From positions 4,278,001-4,342,000 of the forward strand of contig OU342634.1 in assembly GCA_910589415.1 (NCBI GenBank): a stretch of 64,000 bases of DNA. The letters are read 5' to 3'. Source of the stretch: Malachius bipustulatus. Lineage: Eukaryota > Arthropoda > Insecta > Coleoptera > Melyridae. The notes under the pieces were generated by a model. It was not told the origin of the DNA and searched no databases. It saw only the letters and a list, made by a program, of their open reading frames with translations. This document shows, piece by piece, positions 32,555-44,454 of the stretch. A program made the position numbers and the translations under genes. Each line of letters begins with the position of its first letter. The first letter of the stretch is position 1.

Positions 32555-33408
32555 ACAGGGTGAATTATAAAAAACGCCCCAAGCGATAACTCCGTTAATT
32601 TTGAAAATATGACAAAACTTTTTGAAACAAAGTGGCGTAGTTTATTTTCATCTTTATGTTGAGATAAACGCTCGATCAACACAACTTCCTGTTTAACCGG
32701 AAGTAACATCAACTTCGGGTTTTTAAATAGAACACCCTGTAAAACTTTATATTTTTTAAATGTCTGAAGAAATCTAATACAGGTGGTTTTCACCATTGGA
32801 ATTTAGATTGAGCGGTTTATGAGTTATAAACAAGTGAAGATCGCAATTTTCCAACTTCAATGCAGTGTAGAACTAGAACGGCTCAAGATATCTAAAAACG
32901 GTTTACATGTCCCTATCCTAACTTTTCATGTTTTATCCCATTATGTGGAGTAAATTTCAATACAGGGTGATGAAAATTATCCGATTTTTCATCACCCTGT
33001 ATTAAAATTTAAACTACATAGTAGGATACTATGTCAAAAGTTAGGATAGGGACATGTAAACCGTTTTTAGATATCTTGAGCCGTTCTAGTTCTACACTGC
33101 TTTGAAGTTGAAAATTTTCGATCTTCACTTGTTTATAACTCATAAACCGCTCAATCTAAATTCCAATGGTGAAAACCATCTGTATTAGATTTCTTCAGAC
33201 ATTTAAAAAATGTAAAGTTTTACAGGGTGTTCTATTTAAAAACCCGAAGTTGATGTTACTTCCGGTTAAACAGGAAGTTGTGTTGATCGAGCGTTTATCT
33301 CAACATATAGATGACGATAAACTACGCCACTTTGTATAAAAAAGTTTTGTCATATCTTCAAAATTAACGGAGTTATCGCTTGGGGCGTTTTTTATAATTC
33401 ACCCTGTA
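32555..33408. repeat. Foldback MITE with ACAGGGTG ends
   Basis: Starts ACAGGGTGAATTATAAAAAA and ends with its inverted copy; arms of about 420 bp pair almost throughout and meet near 32985, where an inner ACAGGGTGATGAAAA/CATCACCCTGT pair lies. Flanking TA fits a Tc1/mariner-type target duplication. No coding sequence. Confidence 0.9.
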
Positions 33409-33489
33409 TGTCAATCATTTAGATTAGAAAAAACTTTTAAAATTTTTTTTATCATTTCGGCCTGAATTGGAAATTGAACTTCATTAGTT

Positions 33490-33591
33490 ATGTAATTTTA
33501 TCTTTGTTGGCGTTAGTTGCTTTAAATGTATACAAGAATAATGTAATTTTATCTTTGTTGGCGTTAGTTGCTTTAAATGTATACAAGAATA
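33490..33591. repeat. Two tandem 51-bp units
   Basis: ATGTAATTTTATCTTTGTTG starts at 33490 and again at 33541; the two units are identical. Confidence 0.9.
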
Positions 33592-33989
33592 GTCCTATGG
33601 TCACCAATTTTTACAAACTTTAAATTTTAATCTCAAATTCTGTAAGTATATAATTTCCATCTTTGTAACACCTATATACTAAATTTAATATTGTTAATCA
33701 TATTATAGATAGTCCTGAAGAAGAATTAAAGTTAATTCGAAAGCTTGACGTAGAAAAAAGAGTGTTCTTTAATTTAATTGACTGCAAACCCAAATAATTC
33801 CTAATATCATAATAACTGGACAGTCGAAATAAACTACTAATTTATATTATATACCTACTGTAGCGAGACTCCACAATCAATTATCAGGGCGCACGACGAG
33901 ACGGCACCGGCAGTTACGGGGCCATGACGTCAGAAATGCGGTCTTCTGATAAGAGTGCATCTGCATATGCTGGTGGGGGATAGTTCTGC
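33592..33989. other. No recognisable gene
   Basis: AT-rich, then a more GC-rich block at 33850-33970. Probably the 3' continuation of the Jockey-like element, but no frame could be identified. Confidence 0.3.
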
Positions 33990-34309
33990 GTGTTGTATTA
34001 GTAAGCTCCCTAGTTGGGCTGCTATGTTTTGTTGGATTTGTTCTTTGTTGGTTGTTTGTTTTGTTGCTTGCTTGTTGATCTCTGTTGTATTGAGTCCTTT
34101 TTTTACCGCTTCTCTGTAATTAAGCGGTTGTTGTGTTTTTGGGAGTTCGTTGTGTGTTTGATTTTGATGATGCTCTGGGCAGCCTCTACATATAATTGTC
34201 TGGGTGTGGTCCTGAGCAATTGGCGCATTTGGCTGGGGTTGTTTTTAATTTTTTGCATAAATGGGTTGAGTGATCGACACCACATTTTAGGCATTTATAA
34301 TCTGTCTTA
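33990..34309 (-). pseudogene. Jockey-like ORF1: second and third zinc knuckles
   Basis: The minus strand continues from the first knuckle (35209-35556) as TDYKCLKCGVDHSTHLCKK then PAKCANCSGPHPDNY: two further CCHC knuckles with the spacing of Jockey-type Gag proteins, followed by a stop. The MITE at 34310-35208 separates the two halves; removing it and one TTA restores the frame from CQKYGHSQINCK into TDYKCLKC. Confidence 0.8.
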
Positions 34310-35208
34310 GGCCCATTCTATACGAACCACAAAAACGCGACCGATTAGTCGCTTAGTCGCTTGAAAATTTTGACCATTCTATACGAGCGTGTAGACGCCG
34401 CGCCTTTGTAGCGCGTATAACCGGCGAGTGAAACGCGACCCATTCTAGACTAGCGACAAAACGGCTCATATTTTGATATGGATCCCGTACAAGTTGGGTG
34501 TATCGCAGTTCACCAATTAACGTTATTAAGTTTGTTGGCCAAAAAAACGTAAAAAAAGACGTTGGTGGGTACACCCGGTTGGTGCTAATCGCCTGACCTT
34601 AGGAGTGTTTCATCTTAGCTTCGCAAAACATCGGAAATATCCTGAGAATATCCTAATTTGCCTGTGGGTAAATCAGGTCGTGTTCTTGTAGGCTTCAAAA
34701 AGAATATGAATTCAAAGGCGAAGCGGGATTTCGAAAGGGTTCAAAACGGTTTTCCCATCTCGATAAAGCGCCCCAGGCAATTTTTTTTCAATGCCCAAGG
34801 TCACGCAATTTTCTAGGACTCGGAAATATTTTTCGTTTTCGAAAATTTGCCGCCCATAAAAATTTGCCGCCGCAGGCTATAGCCTACCTAGTTTAATCGG
34901 AAATCCGCCACTGCAAGCACATCAATGATGTGCACTACTAAAATCGTGGACTGTAATAAAAAAGGACAAATCGGCTCGGCCGGCCAAACGCTTGCAAGTT
35001 GCTCCTTGTAGAATGACACGCCGGTCTCCGGCGCGCGACTTTTACGCAACCTCTTGCGTTCAAAACGCCGACACGCCAACGAACGCGTCCACACGCGACC
35101 GCAAAGTCGCCCGTATAGTATGCCCCATTTAAACTCTGTGGTTCTGTGACACACGCGTGTCGCTCGCAGGCAAACGGTCGCGTTTTTGTGGTTCGTGTAG
35201 AATGGGCC
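34310..35208. mobile_element. 899-bp Harbinger-like MITE inside Jockey-like ORF1
   Basis: Ends GGCCCATTCTATACGAACCA and its inverted copy with few mismatches over about 37 bp; TTA duplications at 34307-34309 and 35209-35211. Interior is GC-rich in patches (CGCGACC repeats near both ends) and has no transposase. TTA duplications favour PIF/Harbinger. Confidence 0.8.
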
Positions 35209-35817
35209 TTACAGTTAATTTGTGAATGTCCATATTTCTGACATCGATGGCACTGTCCTGTGGATTGCAGTGACTTTATGGCTCTATGTGTCTCATCAGA
35301 TTGCATATGTTTGGTAATTTGTAAATATTGTTGATCTATTTCGATCAGTACCATTGCCATGTCCTGACCAAGTCTGTTTTTCATCCTGGTGCTCACCTAT
35401 CCTGATGATCAAGTTGGGAGTGTACTGTTTTTCCAAGAGGTCTTCTTCTATGTCTTCCTTTGTGAGGTGTGTGGGTAGTCCTTTGATGACTATTTTTATA
35501 GTTTTCTCACTTTTTAATTTAAAGGTGTTAAATTGTATGCTTCCTTCTTCAAACATTTTGGTGAGTTTACGGAAATCTTCTATAGATTCTATAAAGATGT
35601 TTATACCATCATTAGTGGTTTTTGGCCTTGTTGTATTTTATGTTTTTTTCTTGCATTTATTTTGCTACGTCAAGCCATTTTTCAGGTTCTCTGAGCACAG
35701 CGGGGGCAGTTTCTCTTCTTTGTGTTGAGTGGGCGGAGCTTGTGAGGTAGATGCGTTGCTAATGATGGGTTTTGACATTTTTCTAGGTTTAATGACATAA
35801 CTTTGTGTTTGTGAGGG
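35209..35817 (-). pseudogene. Jockey-like ORF1: middle part with RNA-binding region and first knuckle
   Basis: From 35817 down: SQTQSYVIKPRKMSKPIISN, APAVLREPEKWLDVAK, then GINIFIESIEDFRKLTKMFE with FKLKSEKTIKIVIKGLPTHL (the conserved Gag-like domain of Jockey-type ORF1 proteins) and QCHRCQKYGHSQINCK, a CCHC knuckle. Three frames are used, so the gene is decayed. It is cut at 35817 by the Gypsy element; the N-terminus resumes at 63566. Confidence 0.85.
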
Positions 35818-36102
35818 TGTAGCGTCCCAATATTCTTCTGGGCTGTTTAAAAGTAGAGGATTTTATCGTTTATGCCGCAATAATGAAATCTGAATATTAT
35901 TGTGGATTGTCAGAAGGAAGTGACTTTTCTATTTCTTACATTTCCTTGATTGACGCAATTTAATTGTTTGAAAGTAAAAATTTCAAATGGAAGCAATCAG
36001 GAATCATTTGGGAATAAAAGAAAATCAAAGTTTATTGAGAAAAACAAAAAATTAGTTGAGGGACTTGTCAGAAAAGAGTTTTTTAAAAATCATAATTAAA
36101 AA
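35818..36102 (+). mobile_element. Ty3/Gypsy 5' LTR, first 285 bp
   Basis: TGTAGCGTCCCAATATTCTT starts here directly after AGGG (35814-35817). The 285 bp match the first 285 bp of the 3' LTR (62040 onward) with one substitution noticed. The LTR resumes at 54243. Together the two pieces give about 1527 bp against 1526 bp in the 3' LTR. Confidence 0.9.
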
Positions 36103-36254
36103 ACCTTCTTGCGCATCAATCGCAGAAATAGTGTATTTTTATGCGATTCAATAATAAATATTTTCTTCCTATTTTTTTTTATAATGAATATAATGAAAAA
36201 ATAATCCGATTTTTTTTTTGGGAAAACTCCACCTACTTACCAAAAAAAAAAGAA

Positions 36255-36329
36255 TGGTATCATCTCGTGGTTTCGAACCCACACCAACAGTTTACTAAAC
36301 ATTGGTGTAATGAACTGAACCAAGGTGGG
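36255..36329 (-). other. tRNA-Thr-like remnant (possible SINE head)
   Basis: The minus strand has an A-box-like TTGGTTCAGTTC, an anticodon arm ACACCAA...TTGGTGT with loop TTTAGTAAA (anticodon AGT, Thr) and the B box GGTTCGAAACC. The acceptor stems do not pair, so it is not a functional tRNA; a pseudogene or the head of a tRNA-derived SINE fits. Confidence 0.5.
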
Positions 36330-37276
36330 CTTCGAGTTTGAAGTGTTGATCGCGTAGATAGGTATATGTAATACGTCAGGTGCCTATTATACACTACACA
36401 TTTTATTTTTTAAACTTGCTCAAAATATCTTAGTTATTAAAAGACCAATTTGAATACTTTTTTCACCCGCATGTAGGTGATTTAATTGTCGTTGCGATTG
36501 CTCTTCTAATTTTCAGAACCATTCATAATTGAATGTGAAAAAAAATAAAAAAGAAATTGCGAACCATTTCATCGATTTAATAAGTGCAAGCTAATTTTGC
36601 ACAAGCGAAAAACTTTTTTGTTTTTCGTTTAAAGTGCTACATTAATCGAGGAGAATTGAAGCTAAGACATCAAATTATATGTTAAAGCAAAAAAAAATGG
36701 AAAATTTCGGTTCAACTTCTTCAAAAATGGACTCATAAACGGTTATAGAATTGACACATTTTCACCCTTTTTCCTACCCACGACACTGGCTTATTAATGG
36801 AAAATATGCTAATTTTATTGCATTAACTAAAATTTCCAATAATTTTCTTCAAATCCTGTTAATTTGATTTCAAAGTTTTTTTCCCATCTTGCTCATACAG
36901 GGGTTCAAATATTAGCAAATTTTTCAAAAATTAAAATGACCGCCATTTTGAAACGGCTCGACCGATTTTGCTCAAGTACAATACCAGACCTGTTTTTATA
37001 GATATCTTACTCCCACAAAAATTTCAGCCTCCTAGATTCAAAACTGCGACCTGAAATGAGATGACAAAAACCGGATACCTGGAATTTTGAAGGGACACCC
37101 TGTAGAAGTGATGGGACTTTTGGAAAGTTTTTCAACGAAAATCCAACGTCATTCCCAAATTTTACAAGGGCCCAAAATTTCGTTCACTAATCTTAAAAGA
37201 TAAAGCCACAGGAGCGTTTTTAAAATCGAAATTTCGCGATTTTGGAGAAATATATAAATATATATATAAATATATA
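36330..37276. other. AT-rich, no gene
   Basis: No coding frame. CACCCTGTAG near 37090 suggests one end of a MITE of the CAGGGTG group. Confidence 0.4.
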
Positions 37277-37349
37277 AATATTTAGGTTCAGGGCATTCGG
37301 CATTAAAAAAAAAGGCATTTAATTACATGGTTTTATTGCAATCTCCAAC

Positions 37350-37392
37350 GTTTCGATCCCCATTTGTCAGGCAAAAATTGGATCATCATCAG
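37350..37392 (-). ncRNA. Hammerhead-ribozyme-like core, left arm
   Basis: Minus strand: CTGATGA, stem II with GATCC paired to GGATC around a 20-nt loop, then CGAAACG. Both conserved hammerhead boxes are present. Confidence 0.55.
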
Positions 37393-37790
37393 GGTAGCAA
37401 TCACCAGTGAGAAAAAGGTTCGCTTCACATGACACATTAAACGATCTCCCTGATAAATGTGGATCTTATTATGTTATTGTCATCTTTGTAAAACAATTTT
37501 AAAAAACATGAAAATCACAATTACACAAATTGAAATCTAATATTTGTTAATCTAAACGTCGTCGTCAGGCTCATGCAATTCCTCGTTCTTCAAAGAACGA
37601 GGAATTGCATGAGCCTGACGACGACGTTTAGATTAACAAATATTAGATTTCAATTTGTGTAATTGTGATTTTCATGTTTTTTAAAATTGTTTTACAAAGA
37701 TGACAATAACATAATAAGATCCACATTTATCAGGGAGATCGTTTAATGTGTCATGTGAAGCGAACCTTTTTCTCACTGGTGATTGCTACC

Positions 37791-37833
37791 CTGATGATGA
37801 TCCAATTTTTGCCTGACAAATGGGGATCGAAAC
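37791..37833 (+). ncRNA. Hammerhead-ribozyme-like core, right arm
   Basis: Plus strand: CTGATGA at 37791-37797, GATCC...GGATC stem II, CGAAAC at 37828-37833. Mirror copy of the left-arm motif; reads outward. Confidence 0.55.
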
Positions 37834-37907
37834 GTTGGAGATTGCAATAAAACCATGTAATTAAATGCCTTTTTTTTAATGCCGAATGCCCTGAACCTAA
37901 ATATTTG

Positions 37908-38921
37908 GATAATCAATTCCGGCAATTACTCCCACAATAATCTAATTATAAATATATATATATATATAGACATATTAAGAGCCCATACGAAGCCTAAAAT
38001 GCTATGTTCAGTTGAGTATTCGAAGCCTGGACCTACCATGTGAAGCCCGACTTCGGGCTTCGAAAATTTTAACGTGTATAAACGTCGTACAGCATGGCCA
38101 TCTATCGGTGGAAACGTTGGAAAAATTTTGCCCAGGGCATCACTTTGACACCGGGGTAACCTAAAACATACGCGACATAGTTCAACGAAACGTTCTACAG
38201 AGGGAGCGGCGCACGTTAGTATATAATTGTGTATATGTCGAGCATTTTTCGAAGCCTGTAGACGCACAGTCGATTATTCGAGTCCCGGTAAAATTGGCAA
38301 CGGTGCATTGAGTGATGATATGTTTACATCAATTCATAAGCATCACGAGCTCTTCAATCTCCTCTCCAGTAAAATAATTTAACCCGAGAGCAACTGTGTT
38401 TACAGTCGCTAGCGCAAGCATTGCGAGCTGCGTTTCGTATAATAACCGCATAATAGCCAATCAACCATTCTTGGATCACCTCTCAAATTCTTGGTATTTT
38501 AACAATTTTAGCACAGAACTTTTAAACTAAAATTCCTACGTATGCATAAGCCAACATTATTTTCAGCTATAGGTATAGGTACAGGTGTCCCATTTTTACC
38601 CGGTTAATTTTTTGAAATAGAACAACGTATTTTTTTACATTATCGTGTTCAGATTTTCTGACTGTATTTTTGCATTATAGCAATTTATTTAAAAGAAATA
38701 TACCTTGCGACCTTGCTTTTTAAAACTAAAAGATGAAACTTTCGATGGTGGTAGTCAATCAAAGACCATCTTAATGTTTGAAAGTTGCGATTTTATGTTC
38801 ACAAAAAAAACTTGGTAACTTTTAAAGTAGAGTTTATACAAAGTCAATTGAAACGACAAAAAACTAAGAAGCGCGGCTGATAATTCATAGTTTATTGATG
38901 AAACATATGCGGCGGTAAAAC
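37908..38921. other. No recognisable gene
   Basis: An AT dinucleotide run at 37948-37972, otherwise unremarkable; a 113-codon minus frame (37926-38267) resembles no family known to me. Confidence 0.4.
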
Positions 38922-39086
38922 AAATTTAATAGCTATTTATGATATTAATGTTAGAAGTGAAGTTTTATTTTGTTAGTGAAAAGGTTTGCTCCGCTACGCT
39001 TCGCTCATTTCACAAACCTTTTCACTCACAAAGTAAAACTTCACTTTTAACACCAATATCATAAATAGCTATTTTAATAAATTTCC
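38922..39086. repeat. 165-bp hairpin element
   Basis: AATAGCTATTTATGATATTA...AAGTGAAGTTTT pairs with AAAACTTCACTTTT...ATAAATAGCTATT, loop GCTCCGCTACGCTTCGCTC near 39000. Confidence 0.85.
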
Positions 39087-39472
39087 TACCTGATATTAAA
39101 GTTTATTGGGAAATAACGCGCCAAACGAAAAATTTCAATTCGTGGTCACTTTTTTATTATCCATTTTTGGAAAAAAAGTTATTCTCCATAAAAAGGTGTG
39201 CTTGGTCTGAAACCTATAATGGAATAGTCTGACATAAAAATTTTTGCAATCGTATACGAGCTTTGTCCTAAAACACGAATAGTACCAAAGAGTAAAATAG
39301 TTATTTTATTATTTATTTATATTTATTGTTATAAGTAAAATGTTTTATTTTCGACAATATCAAAAATTGTTACTTAAAAATGTTGATCAGCACTGCAAAT
39401 AACATTCAAATAAACAAAAACATGCAGTTGCGTGACTAACAAAAAACAACATACAAACTATACAGTGCATTT

Positions 39473-40260
39473 TTTTAAGTGTTGCCATAGGGAATAGCAT
39501 GTAAAAATATGCACCCTATGTTAACTTAATAATGTCTTGTACCTACTTTGGAAGTCGTTTTTAATTTTCAATAATAGTACATGTCATCTACTTTACAATA
39601 CGACCTTTCAGAAAAGCCGGTCGTCGTTTAATTTAATTATACTTGTCCCATTGAGGAAAAAAAAACTGCATTAAACTGTAAGAGATACGAAGTCGGTTAA
39701 ATTACAAAAAAGTTGCGCAGTATTTGGCAATTTTTTTTTTCTCAATATTCCCAGAATTTCTTGAAATATCCTGAAAAAAACTTGAAACATGCAGATTTAT
39801 TATTTTAGTCATATCTTTTTTATTATTGAAAAATTTTTTTTATGTAGGTTTACATAAGCCTTAATGAGCCACTCATTTGACGTTTCAAAAATTTACAAAG
39901 CCGACTAGATCTTGGGATTTTTAAAGTCAACTTTTGTTTTTCTTATGGCCGCCATATTGTTTTTCATGCCATTCGCTATAGAAAAAATCCCGGAACCCAA
40001 AAATTGATCACATTGCAAATAAATTCGAAAAAATGTAATCTTCTTTATTAAAAATAACGTATTAAAATTTTACCGAATGTCAAAAAGTGCATTTTTTAAG
40101 TATTTCCATAGGTAATAATATGTAAAAAATTACACCCTATATTAACTTATGTTGTACCTACCCATTGTAACTTAGAAGTCGTTTTAAATTTTCAATACCT
40201 ACATGCATGTCATGTACTTTACGATACAACATGTCAAAAAAACGGTCCTCTTTAAATTTT
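39473..40260. repeat. Foldback-family arm flanked by a diverged direct duplication
   Basis: 39594-39975 is the inverted partner of 52850-53274 (for example CAATACGACCTTTCAGAAAA and GACTAGATCTTGGGATTTTT). A 150-170 bp unit starting GTGCATTTTTTAAG occurs at 39473 and, diverged, at 40088. Confidence 0.7.
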
Positions 40261-41155
40261 AATATTTCGTTCTCATTTGAATTAATAAACTTTAATAAAG
40301 GAGTCAGAATAAACAAAGTGAGTTAAAATTATTAAATTTTTTTGTTTATTAATTTGTGGTTTCTTACTTTGTGCATGGTACCTTATTAAAAAGATTTAGC
40401 TGAAATAAGATCTCGATTTTTGTTTTTTTATCACGATATTTCAGCAGCATCCTATTATTATCCTATTTTTTTTTCAGATTCTCAATACTTCTCAATATTT
40501 AAAATTGTCCACATTTTTTGAAATTTAACAGACCCTGTTTTTTTTACTATTTCCGATGTCCACGTAGCGAGTCACGAATACCCAGTTAATGAACCTCGTA
40601 TAATTAAATTGAATAAAGTCCGGTTTTTCCAACTAGTGGAGCGAAATGGGAAAGAAAATGTGTTGTTTTATTTTTGCGTAAAACCAGCTACCACTTATAT
40701 GTATGTGTATCATGTTTAGACTATTCCTAACATGAAATGTACATTTACGACTTTTTTTGCAGGACAGGACTTTTAGAATTACAAAAAATTCAAAAATTGA
40801 TGATTCAGAAAAATTGCATTTTAAAAGTTTTAAATATTTGAAACTACTCAACTAGTTCGACGAAATCGACAAAATTTTTCATTTAAATTAAAGCGCTTCT
40901 GTTGGCGGTAAACTTGTTTAGGATTTTTATATTTGATTGTGAAATCAAAAGGTAATTGAAAATTTCCACAAAAATGTATCGATATTTTTTGAGTACCTAA
41001 GTTAAAAAAAATAAAAGTTCAGCCCTGTGAAAAATCAATCCAACTAAACTGATTTCAATCAACAATCAGAGAAAAACAGTTCCAATACAAAAGGTTACCT
41101 AGGAAACAAAATCAAAATAACAGGAAATAAACGAAAATAACTCAAGTAATGTTTA
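40261..41155. other. No recognisable gene
   Basis: AT-rich; a 72-codon minus frame at 40633-40851 has no known motif. Confidence 0.4.
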
Positions 41156-43794
41156 TAGGCCAGTAGAATCGTCCTCAAAAATGTCCTCAGTTTGCGTTAC
41201 CATGCACAAATTATATACTATACAAAATTCGATAGAGGACCCTTAAGAGATGCTAAATCCAAATTTGCAGCACCGTGTGATTTTTTTTTACCAAGCTATG
41301 CCAAAAAACGTTTATTTTTTTATTTTTACGAATATCTCGGTTCTTATTTATTGCACATAAGCAAATGACATATCATTCTCTTCGTTATGAAATTACGTAT
41401 ATTTTTTATAAAAATATTATTTTTGTTACACTGATAATAAAAACAATATTGAAGTTTAAAGTTAGAAAATTGTCTTTCGAATAAGGTTTTTTGCAAATTA
41501 CTTATTTTTTTTGCATTTTAACGCTGGAAAGCCCAAGTAGTTTTTTGAAGAACAGTCAATTACCGTTACGCTAATTGGTCAATCATGAAAATCCGATAAA
41601 CGAGTCTCTGGTAATCTACCTGAGAAGTTGTGCATGTCGAAAATTGGTATTTTATCCGTTTTTTTTTTCGTTGATTTTTTTATCTTTTGTGAGTGGAATT
41701 GTAGTGTGTATCTATTTTATTCATGAAAGTGTGTTTTGTGTGAGATATTGGGATCTGTCAGTGTATATGTTTTCCCGGCGCTATCACGTGCGTTCTTAGT
41801 TGCGTGAAAACTTCTAGTCACCGTGACTATAATTATAAACAGTCAATTTACATTAACTCGGAAAACACGTCACCAATGTTTGTCTCAAAAACTTGGAAAA
41901 GGGTCAGAAAAAACTGAGTTCTACTCTTAAACCAGAAAAAATCATCTGCAACAAATGTTGTAATATTTTAAATCAAAAAAGCCGAACCACGAACTGATTG
42001 CGTCAACAGGAAAATAAGTCTTTATCGCTCTCTATGGCCGAAACAACGAAAAATCCTACGACGAATTTCGTTTCAACTTTTTCTCCCGCATGGGACAAAA
42101 GACAAAATCGGATCTTACTTCTTTACCACCATCAGAGTGAGCTAAGAATTCAGACAAAATTTATTGTGGAATAGTAAACAAAGAAAATGAGGAAGAACCT
42201 GGCCCATCGAAACGTCCTAGAAAAAAATAAAATTATAATCTTGACTCTTGTAAAAGCATTATTACTTGATTTTTCTTAAAAAAAATACACTCATATGTTT
42301 TTTTACTTCAAATTTAGCAACTAAGCATGCAATAAAGATAGTATTCAAAATAATAGTTATTTATCTTCGAGTGATTCATAAAATGCACTTTTTTAGACGT
42401 TTCTTAGTTCATAAAATGTATGATTATCTTGAAGAGTGAAATAAAGTGCCGTAGCGGTTCATTATTTAACGCTAAATCTGACAAGTTACTGCACGACGAA
42501 GTGACGAACCAAGCACAGTACAAGTTCTAGTCAGCGGAGCGGCTCGATTCGGCGATCGCTGATACACGAGACGCTGATCGCTGGATTACATTATTGCATC
42601 CCGACGCCAACCGCTCCTTATGCTTGGTGCTCCGTGCCGTGCTCGGCTTGTTGACACCATGCACCTATACTAGAGAAACGTCGTAGTTTATTAGCAGAGC
42701 GCCAGATCTGTGTACAATTAATATTTTGTGTTTTGTGTCGTTTAATTATACCTAAAATGGATACCATTGTAGATGATTCAATGAATGAAATACCCCAGAA
42801 GAAATTATTTTTCAATCAAATATGGCTGCACAAAATCTGTTAGGTACCTACCTCAAAAATCTAAAGAAGCGTATATTAAGCAATATGTTACTTTTATGAA
42901 CTGACGTGATGAAAAAAGCGTTAATATCTTCAAAGAAACACTTACATAAGATATGAATGCATTGGAAAGTTTTTTTGTATAATAATAACTTTCCGTTCTA
43001 ATTTAAGTCACTCGTAGATAAAATTTTGTATGCAACATATGCATAAAGTGCCTTTTTTTCACTTCTGGGATTGCCGCATTCGCCTGCGGCTCATGCGGTC
43101 AAACTTCCCAGTCGTGAAAAAAAGTACCACTTTATGCACTTGTTGTTGTTGCATAAAGATTATTAACTTGTGTGTTTTGCAATTTAAAATATTGAATATT
43201 TATGAACAATAAACGTAGAAATGTTGCACATTGAATGTAAATTATAACAAATGCTCAATTTTTCATGCGAGTTTTCGAGTCGTTGACGAATGTATTCGTT
43301 AATTCAAAATTGTACATTACCGACATGCACATGTTTGCGCGTAGATTACCGGAGACTGGATTGTTGGATTTTCAAGATTGACCTACCAGTGCACAGGTAA
43401 TTGACTGTTCTTCAAAAAACTACTTGGGTTTTCCAGCGGTAAAATGCAGAAAAAATAAGTAATTTGCAAAAAACCTTATTCAAAAGACAAATTTTTAACT
43501 TTAAACCTCAATATTATTTTTATTATCAGTGTAACAAAAATAATATTTGTATAAAAAATGTAGATAATTCCATAATGAAGAGAATGATATGTCGCTTACT
43601 TATGTGCGATAGATAGAAGCCGAGATATTCGTGAAAATAAAATAAAAAACGCTTTTCTGCATAACTCGGTAAAAAAAAATCGCACGGTGCTGCAAATTTG
43701 GATTTAACATTTCCTAGTGATCCTCTATCGAATTTAGTATAGTACAAAATTTGTGCATGATAACGCAAACTCAAAATACCATTCTACTGACCTA
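41156..43794. mobile_element. 2.6-kb element with long (about 475-bp) inverted arms
   Basis: TAGGCCAGTAGAATCG at the left matches CATTCTACTGACCTA at the right; arms extend to about 41650 and 43320 with moderate divergence (for example GGACCCTTAAGAGATGCTAA against its right-arm counterpart). The 1.6-kb interior (41650-43320) has no recognisable gene. Long terminal inverted repeats with no transposase suggest a non-autonomous DNA element. Confidence 0.75.
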
Positions 43795-44454
43795 TTAGGT
43801 AGGTACTCGTAAGTTAAATCAAAAAACAAAGTTACAAAATACAGTTACTATTAAATAGGTGCATGCAGTATAATATACCATACCTACCTTACTGACTGCA
43901 GTCTTTAAACGATCACAAATTAATAATTATAATTTGGTGATAACCAGTTAGGTACTTATGTACCTATATTTTCATTGATCATGATTTTAAAACTTATAAT
44001 ATTGTAGTTAGGTACTGTGATTTATAAGTTTGGTGGGTGGGTAGGTGAATATAAAAAAAAACCTATGAAACTTACAGAATTTTTAAAAATACATGATAAA
44101 ATTCTATAATATTATGCACAAACCCTTTCTAAACTATTTATGTACCTATTGTTTTTATAAGTTACTTTTCTAAGCGCGCTATAAACCTATATAGACGAAC
44201 AAATTTAGCTCCAAAATGAAATTAGATTTTTTTGGTCTGATATTTCAGATAATTTATACTTTTGATTACATACTCGTATTAAGTATTATTACTTCTGATT
44301 ACAGATATTCATTGATATTAATTGATTTTAGATGAAGAAAAAACATTTGTAAAAAATTTAATAAACTTTTCTTTTATAAGAAAATGTATAAATGATTTAA
44401 TGATGGCATTTCAATAGCACTAAATAATAATCGTGCTACTGTTAATTTCGAAGA

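Larger units (their letters stand above)
37277..37907. repeat. 631-bp palindrome with hammerhead-like cores
   Basis: Left arm from AAATATTTAGGTTCAGGGCA; right arm is a nearly perfect inverted copy; the centre is TTCTTCAAAGAA near 37594. Each arm contains CTGATGATGATCC...GGGGATCGAAACG. It is unrelated in sequence to the palindrome at 10 kb except for the ribozyme-like motif. Confidence 0.9.

Noticed and set aside
33710..33780. Third hammerhead-like motif (CTGAAGA...CGAAAG)
   Set aside because: Both core boxes deviate from the conserved sequence and there is no inverted partner.
35818..36102. Independent solo or truncated LTR
   Set aside because: The matching AGGG at 63566, the length sum with 54243-55488 and the restored Jockey-like frame all show it belongs to the same Gypsy element.
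36255..36329. Functional tRNA-Thr gene
   Set aside because: Acceptor stem halves do not pair and the spacing is irregular.
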